From Caldithrix sp. (GTDB taxonomy: Bacteria > KSB1 > UBA2214 > DYKH01): a DNA stretch of 64,000 nt. Positions 27,150 through 35,383 of the stretch are shown one piece after another. The notes beneath the pieces are model-generated. The model saw only the letters and a list, made by a program, of their open reading frames with translations, did not search any database and was not told the origin of the DNA. Made by a program: the position numbers and the translations under genes. Location: NCBI GenBank assembly GCA_020722685.1, contig DYKH01000003.1, positions 1-64,000 of the forward strand, written 5' to 3'. The first letter of the stretch is position 1; every line of letters starts with the position of its first letter.

Positions 27150-28214
27150 TCATAGCGGCTTTGATCGGTCCCGAACAAATCGTACAATATCCTCCGCATC
27201 CTGGCGATCCGCGCACGTGGTCAGGAAAAACACATTGCGTTCAGACAATTGATTGATATGCTTTCGCACCTGGTCGCTGGTCGCGTGTAGCATCAGATTC
27301 ACTTTCCTCGTCGAGGACAAAATTCGCGGCAAGTCCTCAATGCTGGGGGTTGTTTTCGGATCGTCGGTGATTTCCAGTAAAGACAAGCCTGGCAACGCTG
27401 CCAAGTCGGGCGCATAGTGCAACTTTTCGTTATGCACGTGGTACAGAACCCGCTCGTAGCCGCGCACCAGGTCCATTTCGTATGGTAGTCCGAATTTTCG
27501 ATACACGTTGGTCGCGCACAACATTGCCGTATCATTGGAAAGATGGCCGAAATAGTTAGGCCCCATCCAGCCAGCGGTAATGTAGGTCACGTATCCACCC
27601 TCGATCTCGTCGGCCCAGGTTCGTAGATGCCCAAAGTACCAGGAAATGGCTGTGACGAGATACTCCAGTAGTCGATGGACGAACTCTTCATTCTCGATAA
27701 AATCTAGGAACAAGCCGTCGCCGCGCACCGCGTTGGCCACGTCCATCGGTGACATGGTGCCGCGAATAGCCAATACGAAACTGCCGTCTTTTTTGGAGCG
27801 CAAATAATCATAGCTCTTTTTCATGTACTGAAACCATTTGGATTGCTCCGAGAGTCGAAGTTTGACCAAATCCTTCGGTGAATCCAGAATAGGAATCGGA
27901 AGGCAAGTATCGTATTGTTGCTTGACCTCCATGCCAATCCAGGCGGAATGCTCGCCGATACCGAAATAGGGGCAAATGCTGGGGATGCTGTCGTCGTCCA
28001 GCCCCTCCTTGGCTCGCCAGCCGGGTCTGGCGCTCGCCAGCCTGTAATCCAGCCAATCGGTCAACTGGGTCTCCAAATTAAAATCGTACAAAGGCTGGAT
28101 CGGTATCGTTTCCGCCGGTACAATGGCATTGATGAGATAGTGCCCCGGCGTTTGCGCATCGAAAAAGTTCCGACTTCGCTTAACAACGCGTTGGATGTGA
28201 TCTGATAGAATCAT
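27150..28214 (-). CDS. Uroporphyrinogen-decarboxylase-family protein, divergent (A)
   Basis: A 354-residue TIM-barrel protein distantly related to URO-D/cobalamin-dependent methyltransferases. Family-like parts are the two-lobed barrel rhythm, DIANAVRG-like MDVANAVRGDGLFLDFIE, and GGYVTYITAGWMGPNYFGHLSND; the late segment VNLMLHATSDQVRKHINQLSERNVFFLTTCADRQDAEDIVRFV matches the end of the barrel. The porphyrin-binding Arg and the H-x-C zinc motif are not evident, so it is neither HemE nor a typical MtaA enzyme. The start at 28214 has GGAGAGA immediately before; the frame to 28265 has no site. First member of a URO-D/GH32-like group reading on the minus strand. Function unknown. Confidence 0.7.
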   Translation of the reverse strand: MILSDHIQRVVKRSRNFFDAQTPGHYLINAIVPAETIPIQPLYDFNLETQLTDWLDYRLASARPGWRAKEGLDDDSIPSICPYFGIGEHSAWIGMEVKQQYDTCLPIPILDSPKDLVKLRLSEQSKWFQYMKKSYDYLRSKKDGSFVLAIRGTMSPMDVANAVRGDGLFLDFIENEEFVHRLLEYLVTAISWYFGHLRTWADEIEGGYVTYITAGWMGPNYFGHLSNDTAMLCATNVYRKFGLPYEMDLVRGYERVLYHVHNEKLHYAPDLAALPGLSLLEITDDPKTTPSIEDLPRILSSTRKVNLMLHATSDQVRKHINQLSERNVFFLTTCADRQDAEDIVRFVRDRSKPL

Positions 28215-28260
28215 TCTCTCCTCGTTTGGAATTCTGATAAAAAATGAATTGTACAGTGAT

Positions 28261-28396
28261 GCCACGGAGACTCAGAGATACCTTCCGAGAAAGAACCGAA
28301 TCGGCAACAAAATTTTGACGATCCTTTCCGTTGCGCCAAGTAGCCAACCTGGCAGAGCCGCTCCAGAAGACTCCGTGTTTTGCGTGCCTCGGTGGG
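28261..28396. repeat. Palindromic element with CCACGGAG...CCTCGGTGG ends
   Basis: The left end GCCACGGAGACTCAGAG and right end ACTCCGTG...TGCCTCGGTGGG are imperfect inverted repeats around about 90 bases of non-coding sequence. It fills the gap between two URO-D genes. Similar terminal palindromes with different words occur at 33681-33851 and 47215-47307. Confidence 0.6.
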
Positions 28397-28421
28397 TGTT
28401 CTTCCCCTGGGCTAACTTACC

Positions 28422-29471
28422 TCAGCTTGCAGTGTTGCGATATTCCTGCTCGACCTTGTCCCACTCCTCAAAAACCGCAAAAGCAACGGCAGGATTGCAC
28501 GCCGGTCCCAGCTCAAATTGGGCGATGATGCCGCCTGCCGGATCATAAAGTTGCCGCGCTATTTTTCGCACGGCATCGCGCCCGGCCTGCGGATCGGGAG
28601 CAGCCATCACATATTGCCGATCCATTTCACCCCAAAAGGTGATTTTGCCTTTTGCAAGAGCACTGAGCTTTTCCATGTCCATGCAAAAAAGCTGCGAGTT
28701 GAGGGCGTCCACCCCGACCTCGATCAGATCGGGATAGATTTCCATAATCTGCCCATCGCAGTGCATAAAAGCGTACTTGCCATGGGCATGAGCGAATTCG
28801 CAATAATCTCGGTAGAGCGGCTTGAAAAGCTCACGCCAAAGGCCAGGCGGAATGAGGAGTTGGGTTTGCGATCCCCAGTCGTCCATAAAACTGATGGCAT
28901 CGACATCCGTGCTGACCCAAAATTCCAATTCCGCCAAATAAAAGTCATGGATGATCTTCAGCAGTTTTCCCGCTTCCTCTTTGTTGAGCATCAGGTCGAT
29001 CATGGCGTTTTCCGAGCCGCGCAAGAATTGGTATCGCTCCCACGGACGGGGACAGCACCCAGATCGCACGAATCTGTCGGTGCCGGCGCAAAAGCGATTC
29101 ACCTTGTCACGCGCAGCAGAAATTTCGGCTGGCAGCGTTTCATAAGGTGGTTTCACAAGCTTAAAGTCGCTCAGATCACTGATAATGGGCTTGCAAATTT
29201 CACCTTGCACGCCTGCTTGAATGTTGGTAAACACGCAGCCCCACTCGTCCGTGTATTCGCCCACCACATAAGGATCGCCTCTCATCCTTTCGGATGGACG
29301 GTAAACATCACAGGCAACCGTCAAGTCCGACGGATAGCGCCGAAGAAGGTCTTCGATTTCCGCCCGATAGTGATTCTGCGCCCAGGGTAGGATCCACACA
29401 TCTCGCGGAATTCTTTCGGGTGTTTCGAACTCAAGACAGCTTTTTACGAGCTCACGAGGGGTTTGCGACAT
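28422..29471 (-). CDS. Uroporphyrinogen-decarboxylase-family protein (B)
   Basis: A 349-residue URO-D-fold protein. It starts MSQTPRELVKSCLEFETPERIPRDVW, the usual opening in which R-E-L-V and PxRIPR sit, and continues with VGEYTDEWGCVF, SFMDDWGSQTQLLIPPGLWRELFKPLYRDYCEFAHAHGK and FMHCDGQIMEIYPDLIEVGVDALN. The strand after the GK holds H-C-D-G where methylcobamide:CoM methyltransferases have H-x-C-G, so zinc binding is uncertain. Start at 29471 chosen because AAGGAG lies four bases before it. It probably shares a transcript with the propeller protein upstream (36-base gap). Family firm, reaction unknown. Confidence 0.85.
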   Translation of the reverse strand: MSQTPRELVKSCLEFETPERIPRDVWILPWAQNHYRAEIEDLLRRYPSDLTVACDVYRPSERMRGDPYVVGEYTDEWGCVFTNIQAGVQGEICKPIISDLSDFKLVKPPYETLPAEISAARDKVNRFCAGTDRFVRSGCCPRPWERYQFLRGSENAMIDLMLNKEEAGKLLKIIHDFYLAELEFWVSTDVDAISFMDDWGSQTQLLIPPGLWRELFKPLYRDYCEFAHAHGKYAFMHCDGQIMEIYPDLIEVGVDALNSQLFCMDMEKLSALAKGKITFWGEMDRQYVMAAPDPQAGRDAVRKIARQLYDPAGGIIAQFELGPACNPAVAFAVFEEWDKVEQEYRNTAS

Positions 29472-29507
29472 CTGTCTCCTTATCACTAAAGGCCGGATCG
29501 CCTGAGT

Positions 29508-30371
29508 TCATCTCGTCTCGTCTGTCGGGATGAATTCCGCAAGCCTCTCTTCGTCGACCATTTCGGCAATCCGCGGCTTTTTCTGATTCCAATCGATGAC
29601 CCCAAGAAACAGCCGGTAGCGGCGGTGCTTAAAAAAAGCGACCAGCCAACGATCCCCTTTGCGCAAGATCACTTCCATGCCAGTCACACCGCTTTTCAAT
29701 GGAATCATCCCTTGTTCCGGCCAATGCGCCGGATCATCGGAGCTAACATAATTCCAATGCTTGTAGTGGCCGCCGAAGAACAGCAAAAATCGACCCTGCA
29801 GCTCTTGCACGTTGACGGATTCGCAATGCGCCAATGTCGGGGCCACATAAGCCGGGCCGCAGTCTCGCCAATTGAGCAAGTCCGCAGAAACCGCCCTGGC
29901 TACACAGCCTCTCCCCTGCTTGGTCACCGCTGTGTAATAGATCCAGAATTCATTGCCCATTTTGACCACATGCGGATCGCGGCAAGCGGCGCCCTTCGTT
30001 TTGGGGCAAAAGGCCCATCCGTATTCTTCCGGCCTAATGACCGGTTCTTTCGTTGCTCTGCGCCACGCAAAAAGATCATCCGACTTGGCCAGACCGATGC
30101 GCTGGGTGTTGTCAATGGAAACGCCGGTGTAGAACATCCAATAGACGCCGTCATGTTCGATAATGTATGGGGCAAAGACGTGGCCACAATCCCAGCCATC
30201 CGGATCAATGTAAAAGCAAGGCGCATGGGATTCCCATTCCAGAAAATCCCGGGTGGTCGCATGGCCGAACCATATCTCATTTCCGGGCAGGCAACATGAA
30301 ACACCGGGAGTGCCGGCAATGTGAAAAAGGTGAAAGACCTTCCCCTTGCGAAAAACACAAAAGTCCTTCAA
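29508..30371 (-). CDS. GH32/GH43-like five-bladed beta-propeller protein, start unclear
   Basis: At least 287 residues of a five-bladed propeller of the beta-fructosidase/arabinanase type. Repeating blade text is visible: HVFAPYIIEHDGVYWMFYTGV, CRDPHVVKMGNEFWIYYTAV and RDCGPAYVAPTLAHCESVNV; the RDP motif and the E of AHCESV are the usual catalytic-site positions. The first in-frame conventional start is TTG at 30371, but the frame stays open upstream to a TAA at 30531-30533 and that segment (NLDYECYQQATEEYRFHQQDW, then LKTGYAPAGFY) looks like real protein. There is no ATG, GTG or TTG in the added part, so either a rare start is used or the 5' end has been damaged. No signal peptide is visible in what can be read. 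Confidence 0.75.
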   Translation of the reverse strand: MKDFCVFRKGKVFHLFHIAGTPGVSCCLPGNEIWFGHATTRDFLEWESHAPCFYIDPDGWDCGHVFAPYIIEHDGVYWMFYTGVSIDNTQRIGLAKSDDLFAWRRATKEPVIRPEEYGWAFCPKTKGAACRDPHVVKMGNEFWIYYTAVTKQGRGCVARAVSADLLNWRDCGPAYVAPTLAHCESVNVQELQGRFLLFFGGHYKHWNYVSSDDPAHWPEQGMIPLKSGVTGMEVILRKGDRWLVAFFKHRRYRLFLGVIDWNQKKPRIAEMVDEERLAEFIPTDETR

Positions 30372-30545
30372 ATAGAAGCCGGCCGGAGCATAGCCGGTCT
30401 TCAGCCAGTCCTGTTGGTGGAAGCGATACTCCTCAGTGGCTTGCTGATAGCATTCGTAATCCAGATTGCGAATGGGCTGATTTACGATGTTCTTGGTTCC
30501 CGGTAATGGAAGTAGAAAAGTTGCGAACGATTATCCGTTGTGAAT

Positions 30546-31628
30546 TCAATAAATTCCGTTTTGCCTCGCCGTTTCATACATGGCGACTACATTTTCCGTC
30601 GGCGAGTTATCCTGCAAGCTGTGCGTGGGGGCAAAGCAATAGCCTCCGCCCGGCATCATGATTTCGAGGATATTTCGACAGTATTCTCTAACCTCTTCCA
30701 TCGTGCCGTAGGCCACCGGGCCCGCGGTGCTGATGCAGCCATGAAAAGCCAGCCGGCCGCCGAAGGTTTTTTTCAGATATGCGGGCGACATATCCTTGGC
30801 TTCCGGCTGCAGGGTATCGACCGCCTTGATACCCATGGCGATGAAATCCTCATAAGCCCAACTGCTGGAGCCGCAGGTGTGCATCATGACCGGAATGCCA
30901 AAACTGTCGGCCAGATCGACGAAGCATTGGTGCAACGGTCTGATGTGGCGACGATAAAGATCCTTGCTGATGATGGGCGCTATCTGCGTGCCCAGGTCCT
31001 CGCCCATCCAGAGAAAATCGATCCCGCCCTTGCCAGCTTCCAGAATACGGCGGATCATTTCCAGGTTGATTTCAGTCCTGCGCTTCGCCAACAGCAAGCC
31101 GGCCGGATCGTCCGTAATGAGGTCCACCAAGGTTTGTTCTTGGCTGCGCAACATGCCGTTGGAGTTGATGATGTCGCCGATGCCGGGATGCCCGGCGAAA
31201 ACGGCATATTTCTTATGCTGCTTGCAGAGATCGAAGACGTGACTATAATCAAAATCATCCGGAGATGGCAGAGGCCAGTGCGCGACCTCTTCTTCAGTTG
31301 CATTTTGCAGCGGGAACTCGCAATAATCCCAATAACCGCCGCTGCTGTGCTCCACCCAGCGACGACGAATTCCCCACTCATCCACTATGATGCCTTTTTC
31401 CGGAATGTCCTTATGTCGCTTGGGGCCGACGTATGGAGTTACGATGGCCCGAAAGTCCACACCTAACGCCCGGCGCAATCCTTCCGCATCGTTGGCTTGC
31501 AGGCCATAGAATTGCTTGAGTCGAAGATCAATCCCTGGATTGGCATCATAGTCGATGGGTACACGATCCGGCTGTTGGCCGGCCAGCGCGGTAAGAACTC
31601 TTTCCTTGGGGGTCATTAACCTGTGCAT
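30546..31628 (-). CDS. Uroporphyrinogen-decarboxylase-family protein (C), MtaA-like zinc motif
   Basis: A 360-residue URO-D-fold protein starting MTPKERVLTALAGQQPDRVPIDYDA after four residues. In the second half it has PVMMHTCGSSSWAYEDFI and RLAFHGCISTAG: the H-x-C plus a later Cys is the zinc-binding pattern of methylcobamide:coenzyme M methyltransferases (MtaA/MtbA type), absent in true URO-D. It may therefore transfer methyl groups between a cobamide and a thiol, but no corrinoid protein gene is in the window. ATG at 31628 was kept; another ATG four codons on has AGG only three bases before. It lies 174 bases upstream of the propeller gene and is divergent from URO-D gene D. Confidence 0.87.
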   Translation of the reverse strand: MHRLMTPKERVLTALAGQQPDRVPIDYDANPGIDLRLKQFYGLQANDAEGLRRALGVDFRAIVTPYVGPKRHKDIPEKGIIVDEWGIRRRWVEHSSGGYWDYCEFPLQNATEEEVAHWPLPSPDDFDYSHVFDLCKQHKKYAVFAGHPGIGDIINSNGMLRSQEQTLVDLITDDPAGLLLAKRRTEINLEMIRRILEAGKGGIDFLWMGEDLGTQIAPIISKDLYRRHIRPLHQCFVDLADSFGIPVMMHTCGSSSWAYEDFIAMGIKAVDTLQPEAKDMSPAYLKKTFGGRLAFHGCISTAGPVAYGTMEEVREYCRNILEIMMPGGGYCFAPTHSLQDNSPTENVVAMYETARQNGIY

Positions 31629-32079
31629 GGGTTTCGGACTGAATTGGGTAAGAAAGCTCCGATTCTCATCAGCTGACTCAGTCGAGATAAAGCAATCATT
31701 TTGTGGTAGCGGCGCGAATTCAGAAAGAAAAAACCCTCGGCCTCTGTCAAATCGTCTGATAAAACCTGCCCAGCTTTCCTCGCGTATTTTAGAAAAATTA
31801 TGCTCATTATCAACAGAAAATTTTGTTTGGATTTTTTTCTGTGTTGGCTACATTAACTCATGCAAACGGTGGAATCATGGCACAAATCCATCCGCATGCC
31901 CAATCCCCTCATGAATCGTACCACGGCAGAAGTAATTGAAGGCGGATAATCTCCGTTCGAGTCGGCACCTCAGAACAACTGAAGGCACTAATATGACCAA
32001 AAAACTCAAGTGGATTCGTCACGAAGATTTGGCAATCAAGAAACACTGCACCGTGCATCGGCAGGAGTAACTCGACCAC
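31629..32079. other. Divergent promoter region between URO-D genes C and D
   Basis: About 450 A/T-rich bases from which the two URO-D genes are read in opposite directions. A 25-codon frame begins at 31993 (MTKKLKWIRHEDLAIKK) and ends at 32070 just before gene D; without a good ribosome site it is only a possible leader peptide. No clear operator or promoter boxes were identified. Confidence 0.5.
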
Positions 32080-33132
32080 ATGACCTTCCAAAGAAACGAC
32101 AGGCCGTTATTCACCGAAATTTTCGGCCCCATCGTCGGACTGAAAGAGGAATGGGAAGCGCAAGGAGCTTCGCCGGAGGAATTGGACCTGTCCGCTTTTC
32201 GCTATCGCTGCGAATCGCGCGCTTTCTTGCCTGTCAATACAGGAAGGCTGGGCGGCTTCCCGGAAGTGGTTTTGGAAGAAACTGAAGAGTACGTCATCTC
32301 CCGCGACAACCTCGGTCGCACCATGAAGCTTCCGAAAGGAGTTGCGACTCTGGCGTTGCCGCTGGATTATCCGGTCAGGTCCATGGACGATTGGCGGAAA
32401 ATCAAGCCCATGTATCAGTTCTCGGAGTCGAGGTTCGGCAAAGATTGGGAAATCTTGGCTCGGCAATATCTCGTGGAAGGAAAGGTTATCTGCGTTTCCA
32501 TTCCCGGCGGATTCGACGAGCCGCGCGAGCTCATGGGCGAGGAAAACCTCTGTATCGCCTACCATGAGCAACCGGAATTGATTCACGACATTTTGGACAC
32601 CATGAGAGAGACGGCGTTAAGAGTGCCGGAGAGGGTCACCAAAGCGGTGCAAGTGGATGTGCTTTTCGTTCATGAGGACATGGCCGGCAAATCCGGCCCT
32701 CTGGCGGGGCCGGCGCAGATCAAGGAATTCATTGCTCCCTATTACCGGGCAGTTTGGGAATTGCTGCAAAATCGTGGGGTAAGATTATTCGATCAAGATA
32801 GCGACGGCGACATGAACGCCGTGATTCCGGCTTTCTTGGAAGCAGGGGTCAACTGCATGCACCCTATGGAGCCGGCAGCAAACATGGACATCGTCAAGAT
32901 ACGGGAAAAGTTCGGTCAACGCCTGGCCTTTTACGGCGGAATCGACAAGCACGTTTTGCGCAGGAGCAAGGAAGAAATTGTCGCGGAACTGGAGTACAAG
33001 ATCCCCCCGATCATCAGGTCGGGTGGAGCAGTATTGGGATTGGATCATCGAATCCCCAACGGTACGCCGCTGGAAAACTATCGTTTCTATGTTGACAAGG
33101 TTTGGGAGATATTTCGGCGTGAGTCAAGTTGA
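32080..33132 (+). CDS. Uroporphyrinogen-decarboxylase-family protein (D)
   Basis: A 350-residue URO-D-fold protein, the only plus-strand member of the group. After a short N-terminus it reads SRAFLPVNTGRLGGFPEVVLEETEEY, VLFVHEDMAGKSGPLAGPAQ, GVRLFDQDSDGDMNAVIPAFLEAGVN and HPMEPAANMDIVKIREKFGQRLAFYGGIDK, all blocks of the family; the DSDGD strand stands where MtaA-like enzymes carry H-x-C, so it lacks the zinc motif. AGGAG lies 11 bases before ATG 32080. Next to the carbohydrate genes and separated from the flagellin region only by the FlgM-like gene that converges on it. Reaction unknown. Confidence 0.85.
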   Translation: MTFQRNDRPLFTEIFGPIVGLKEEWEAQGASPEELDLSAFRYRCESRAFLPVNTGRLGGFPEVVLEETEEYVISRDNLGRTMKLPKGVATLALPLDYPVRSMDDWRKIKPMYQFSESRFGKDWEILARQYLVEGKVICVSIPGGFDEPRELMGEENLCIAYHEQPELIHDILDTMRETALRVPERVTKAVQVDVLFVHEDMAGKSGPLAGPAQIKEFIAPYYRAVWELLQNRGVRLFDQDSDGDMNAVIPAFLEAGVNCMHPMEPAANMDIVKIREKFGQRLAFYGGIDKHVLRRSKEEIVAELEYKIPPIIRSGGAVLGLDHRIPNGTPLENYRFYVDKVWEIFRRESS

Positions 33133-33143
33133 GCCAATGAGGG

Positions 33144-33641
33144 TCACACTCCCAGGCCAATCGGTCGCTCTTTCTGCAAGTCTTCTGCAATTAATCCCGC
33201 AAGGGATTGTATGAGGCGATCTTGCTCGTAATAGCCTCTCGTTATTCGACTCTGAATTTCCTGAAGTCGCTCCAATGGCAAGCTCTTGCTCTTGTCCAAG
33301 TCCATTGATTGCATGGACGGAGCATTTGACCTTTCTGTCGCGTCAGCAAACGAGCGGGGAGTATTGTTGCTTATGAGCTGCCGACCATAGGTAACCAGAT
33401 TTTGCCCCTCAGCCTCGACCCGTCTTGTCGTCATTTCTCCCCCAGAATATGAATCCGCATTGGAAGAGTGCCGGTGATGGTCTTCCGGCTCCACTTGATA
33501 CCGATTTGAAATCTCGACTCTGTCTTGATACCTCTTGTTGGGAGATAGCTCCCGGCCCTCGTTTTTGCCTTTCGTGCTGCTGCTCTGTTTGGCGCTTTCA
33601 AGAGGCATGCTCATTGCCGAATTCTGCCGATCAATTTTCAT
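33144..33641 (-). CDS. FlgM-like protein (putative anti-sigma-28 factor)
   Basis: A 165-residue, polar, low-complexity protein without signal or membrane segment. Near the start it has QDRVEISNRYQ, like the DRVELSS segment of FlgM, and its last 45 residues, LERLQEIQSRITRGYYEQDRLIQSLAG and IAEDLQ, follow the pattern of the FlgM sigma-binding helices (VxxIRxxIxxGxYxxDxxxIAxxLxxD). FlgM is usually 90-100 residues; the middle 70 residues here are extra and appear disordered. It lies 600 bases upstream of two flagellins with sigma-28 type promoters, on the opposite strand, which fits a role in controlling FliA. The assignment rests on pattern and context and is moderate. Confidence 0.5.
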   Translation of the reverse strand: MKIDRQNSAMSMPLESAKQSSSTKGKNEGRELSPNKRYQDRVEISNRYQVEPEDHHRHSSNADSYSGGEMTTRRVEAEGQNLVTYGRQLISNNTPRSFADATERSNAPSMQSMDLDKSKSLPLERLQEIQSRITRGYYEQDRLIQSLAGLIAEDLQKERPIGLGV

Positions 33642-33680
33642 CTATAAGAGCCCTTTCTTTATCCAACCTGAATAATTCAT

Positions 33681-33851
33681 CCACCACGAAGGCACGCATC
33701 ACGCCATGGACGGGTGCGCCTAAGGCGCAGACACCAAGCCCTAATCTAACGAAGATTGGAACAAATTGTCTTAGACTAATTCGAGAGAACTCTGTTCTCG
33801 AAAAAGTCATCTTCTGTTTTGTATTCTTCGTGACCTTGTGTCTTCGTGGCC
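33681..33851. repeat. Palindromic element with CCACGAAG...CTTCGTGG ends
   Basis: Left end CCACCACGAAGGCACG and right end CTTCGTGACCTTGTGTCTTCGTGG pair as imperfect inverted repeats around about 130 bases. This word family (CCACGAAGRCAC) is a common intergenic palindrome in many bacterial genomes. Confidence 0.65.
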
Positions 33852-34064
33852 AATGTTCATGAATAACGCAGGCCAAAGATGGTTACAGACAACTCTCCAC
33901 AATCTTTTATCGGCCAAACGTCAAATTACTTTAATTTTTACGTCGACTTTTTTGATCAATTCTCTGCCGATAAGGCAGCTTCGCCGCCGGCAAGCAATGA
34001 ATCCGGCTGTTCAACGCGCATGGCCGGGGGCCTCTTCGATCCAAGAAATTCTTTGGAAAAAAAT

Positions 34065-34091
34065 TCAAGTTTTTCCCCCGGTGCACGATAT
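34065..34091 (+). promoter_or_regulatory. Sigma-28 (FliA) type promoter of flagellin gene 1
   Basis: TCAAGTTT (34065-34072), 11 bases, CACGATAT (34084-34091). The known FliA consensus is TAAAGTTT-N11-GCCGATAA. The same arrangement with the same spacing precedes flagellin gene 2. Confidence 0.85.
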
Positions 34092-34204
34092 TTACAGTAG
34101 ACAAAGAGGCGCATCGTCCTGCAGGAAACTCAAAGAGCCTTGCCTCGAAGCATAAAAAAAGGGCTACGCATTTTAATTTATACACAATCGGTACAACCTT
34201 AGCC

Positions 34205-34222
34205 TTTGGCAAGAATGCCAAA
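34205..34222 (+). promoter_or_regulatory. Conserved leader hairpin of flagellin gene 1
   Basis: TTTGGCA-AGAA-TGCCAAA in the untranslated leader, 25 bases before the ATG. The copy before flagellin 2 changes one C to T but keeps pairing through a G-T wobble. The following segment with AGAAAAGGAGA is also conserved. Confidence 0.7.
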
Positions 34223-34247
34223 AAATACCTAGAAAAGGAGAACGATC

Positions 34248-35093
34248 ATGGCGGACATCACTTTGACATCAGGCATGCGCTCAAACTTGCTGAGCCTGCA
34301 AGAAACTGCCAAACTGTTGGAAATAACCCAGGGGCGCCTCGCCACGGGTAAAAAGGTGCAGAGCGCGTTAGACGATCCCATCAACTTCTTTGCGGCTCAA
34401 GGCCACCTGCAACGCGCCTCCGACTTGGCCGGGCGCAAGGACGAAATGTCCGAGGCGATTCAGACTATTAACGCCGCTAATAATGGGATCGAGGGCATAA
34501 CCACACTGATTGAATCGGCTAAAGCGCTGGCTCAATCCGCCCTATCGGCAGAAACGACAACCGAAGCCAGTAACTTGGGCGATCAGTTCAACGACATTCT
34601 CGACCAGATCGACACCATGGCAGCCGATTCCGGCTATAAAGGCATCAACCTGCTGAACGGCAGTAGTGAAACCTTGGAAGTCAAATTCGATGAAGACGGA
34701 GATTCTTCCATTACCATCACCGGCTTTGGCGGCACCTCGGGCGGCCTGAGCATCTCTGATGCAGCCACTGGAGCCGCGGGCGTATATTGGGCCGACACCA
34801 GCGCTATCAGCACAACTCTAATCAATAATTCCATCGATGATCTCAACGACGCGATAGACACCTTGAGATCGGAATCGGAAGAATTAGCTTCCGGTTTGAA
34901 TGTGATCACCGCACGGCAGAGCTTCACGGAAGATATGATCGCCACTCTGGAAGAAGGCGCATCCAATCTCACGCTGGCTGATATGAATGAGGAAGGCGCC
35001 AACATGTTGATGCTGCAAACGCAGCAAGCGCTCGGCGTTACTTCCTTGAGTATCGCATCTCAAGCGGCGCAGGCAGTATTGCGGCTGTTTTAG
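34248..35093 (+). CDS. Flagellin 1
   Basis: A 281-residue flagellin. The conserved N-terminal D0/D1 helices are clear (MADITLTSGMRSNLLSLQ, then RLATGKKVQSALDDPINFF, with DDPxxFF near residue 42) and the C-terminal helices end LGVTSLSIASQAAQAVLRLF. The central variable domain is short (residues about 140-195), rich in Gly/Ser/Thr/Asp, offering many O-glycosylation sites. AAAGGAG precedes the ATG. It is secreted by the flagellar export system and polymerises into the filament. A second copy with about 87-90 percent visible identity follows 290 bases downstream; each has its own promoter, leader hairpin and terminator. Confidence 0.97.
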   Translation: MADITLTSGMRSNLLSLQETAKLLEITQGRLATGKKVQSALDDPINFFAAQGHLQRASDLAGRKDEMSEAIQTINAANNGIEGITTLIESAKALAQSALSAETTTEASNLGDQFNDILDQIDTMAADSGYKGINLLNGSSETLEVKFDEDGDSSITITGFGGTSGGLSISDAATGAAGVYWADTSAISTTLINNSIDDLNDAIDTLRSESEELASGLNVITARQSFTEDMIATLEEGASNLTLADMNEEGANMLMLQTQQALGVTSLSIASQAAQAVLRLF

Positions 35094-35125
35094 CCACGCC
35101 ATTCTCACCCATTTGAACGAAAGCA

Positions 35126-35158
35126 AAGGAGGCGGAAGAACGATCCCCCTCCTTTTTT
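35126..35158 (+). terminator. Intrinsic terminator after flagellin 1
   Basis: AAGGAGG and CCTCCTT arms around a 15-base loop, followed by a run of six T in all, 33 bases after the flagellin stop. Confidence 0.85.
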
Positions 35159-35194
35159 ATTTCGGTTAGCTTGGTCAAATTCCTTGAAAAAAAT

Positions 35195-35221
35195 TCAAGT
35201 TTTATGCAAGCTGACCGATAT
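35195..35221 (+). promoter_or_regulatory. Sigma-28 (FliA) type promoter of flagellin gene 2
   Basis: TCAAGTTT (35195-35202), 11 bases, ACCGATAT (35214-35221). Closer to the FliA -10 consensus than the copy before flagellin 1; the upstream AAAAAAATTCAAG is shared by both. Confidence 0.88.
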
Positions 35222-35342
35222 TCGATAATAGACAAGAAAACGCCCAAGTCAAAATCAACCCAAACAGAAGGAGGTCAGAAGAATCAGGAATAGGGCCCCG
35301 CAACATCATTAACCACTGCTGGAAAACAGCAAAATCGCAACC

Positions 35343-35360
35343 TTTGGTAAGAATGCCAAA
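35343..35360 (+). promoter_or_regulatory. Conserved leader hairpin of flagellin gene 2
   Basis: TTTGGTA-AGAA-TGCCAAA, the counterpart of 34205-34222 with a G-T pair replacing G-C. Pairing is kept despite the base change, which favours an RNA-level role such as message stability or translational control. Confidence 0.7.
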
Positions 35361-35383
35361 AAACCCAGAAAAGGAGATGAAAT

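Larger units (their letters stand above)
33642..34247. other. Flagellin upstream region
   Basis: About 600 bases containing a palindromic repeat (33681-33851), a sigma-28 type promoter (34065-34091) and the conserved leader hairpin (34205-34222). Open frames within the palindrome translate as charged repeat text and are not genes. Confidence 0.65.

Noticed and set aside
27150..33132. hemE (true uroporphyrinogen decarboxylase)
   Set aside because: None of the four proteins shows the N-terminal porphyrin-binding arginine motif, and no haem-pathway gene is near.
33631..33876. 81-codon frame on the minus strand (RRHKVTKNTK text)
   Set aside because: It is the translation of the CCACGAAG palindromic element; no ribosome site or family match.
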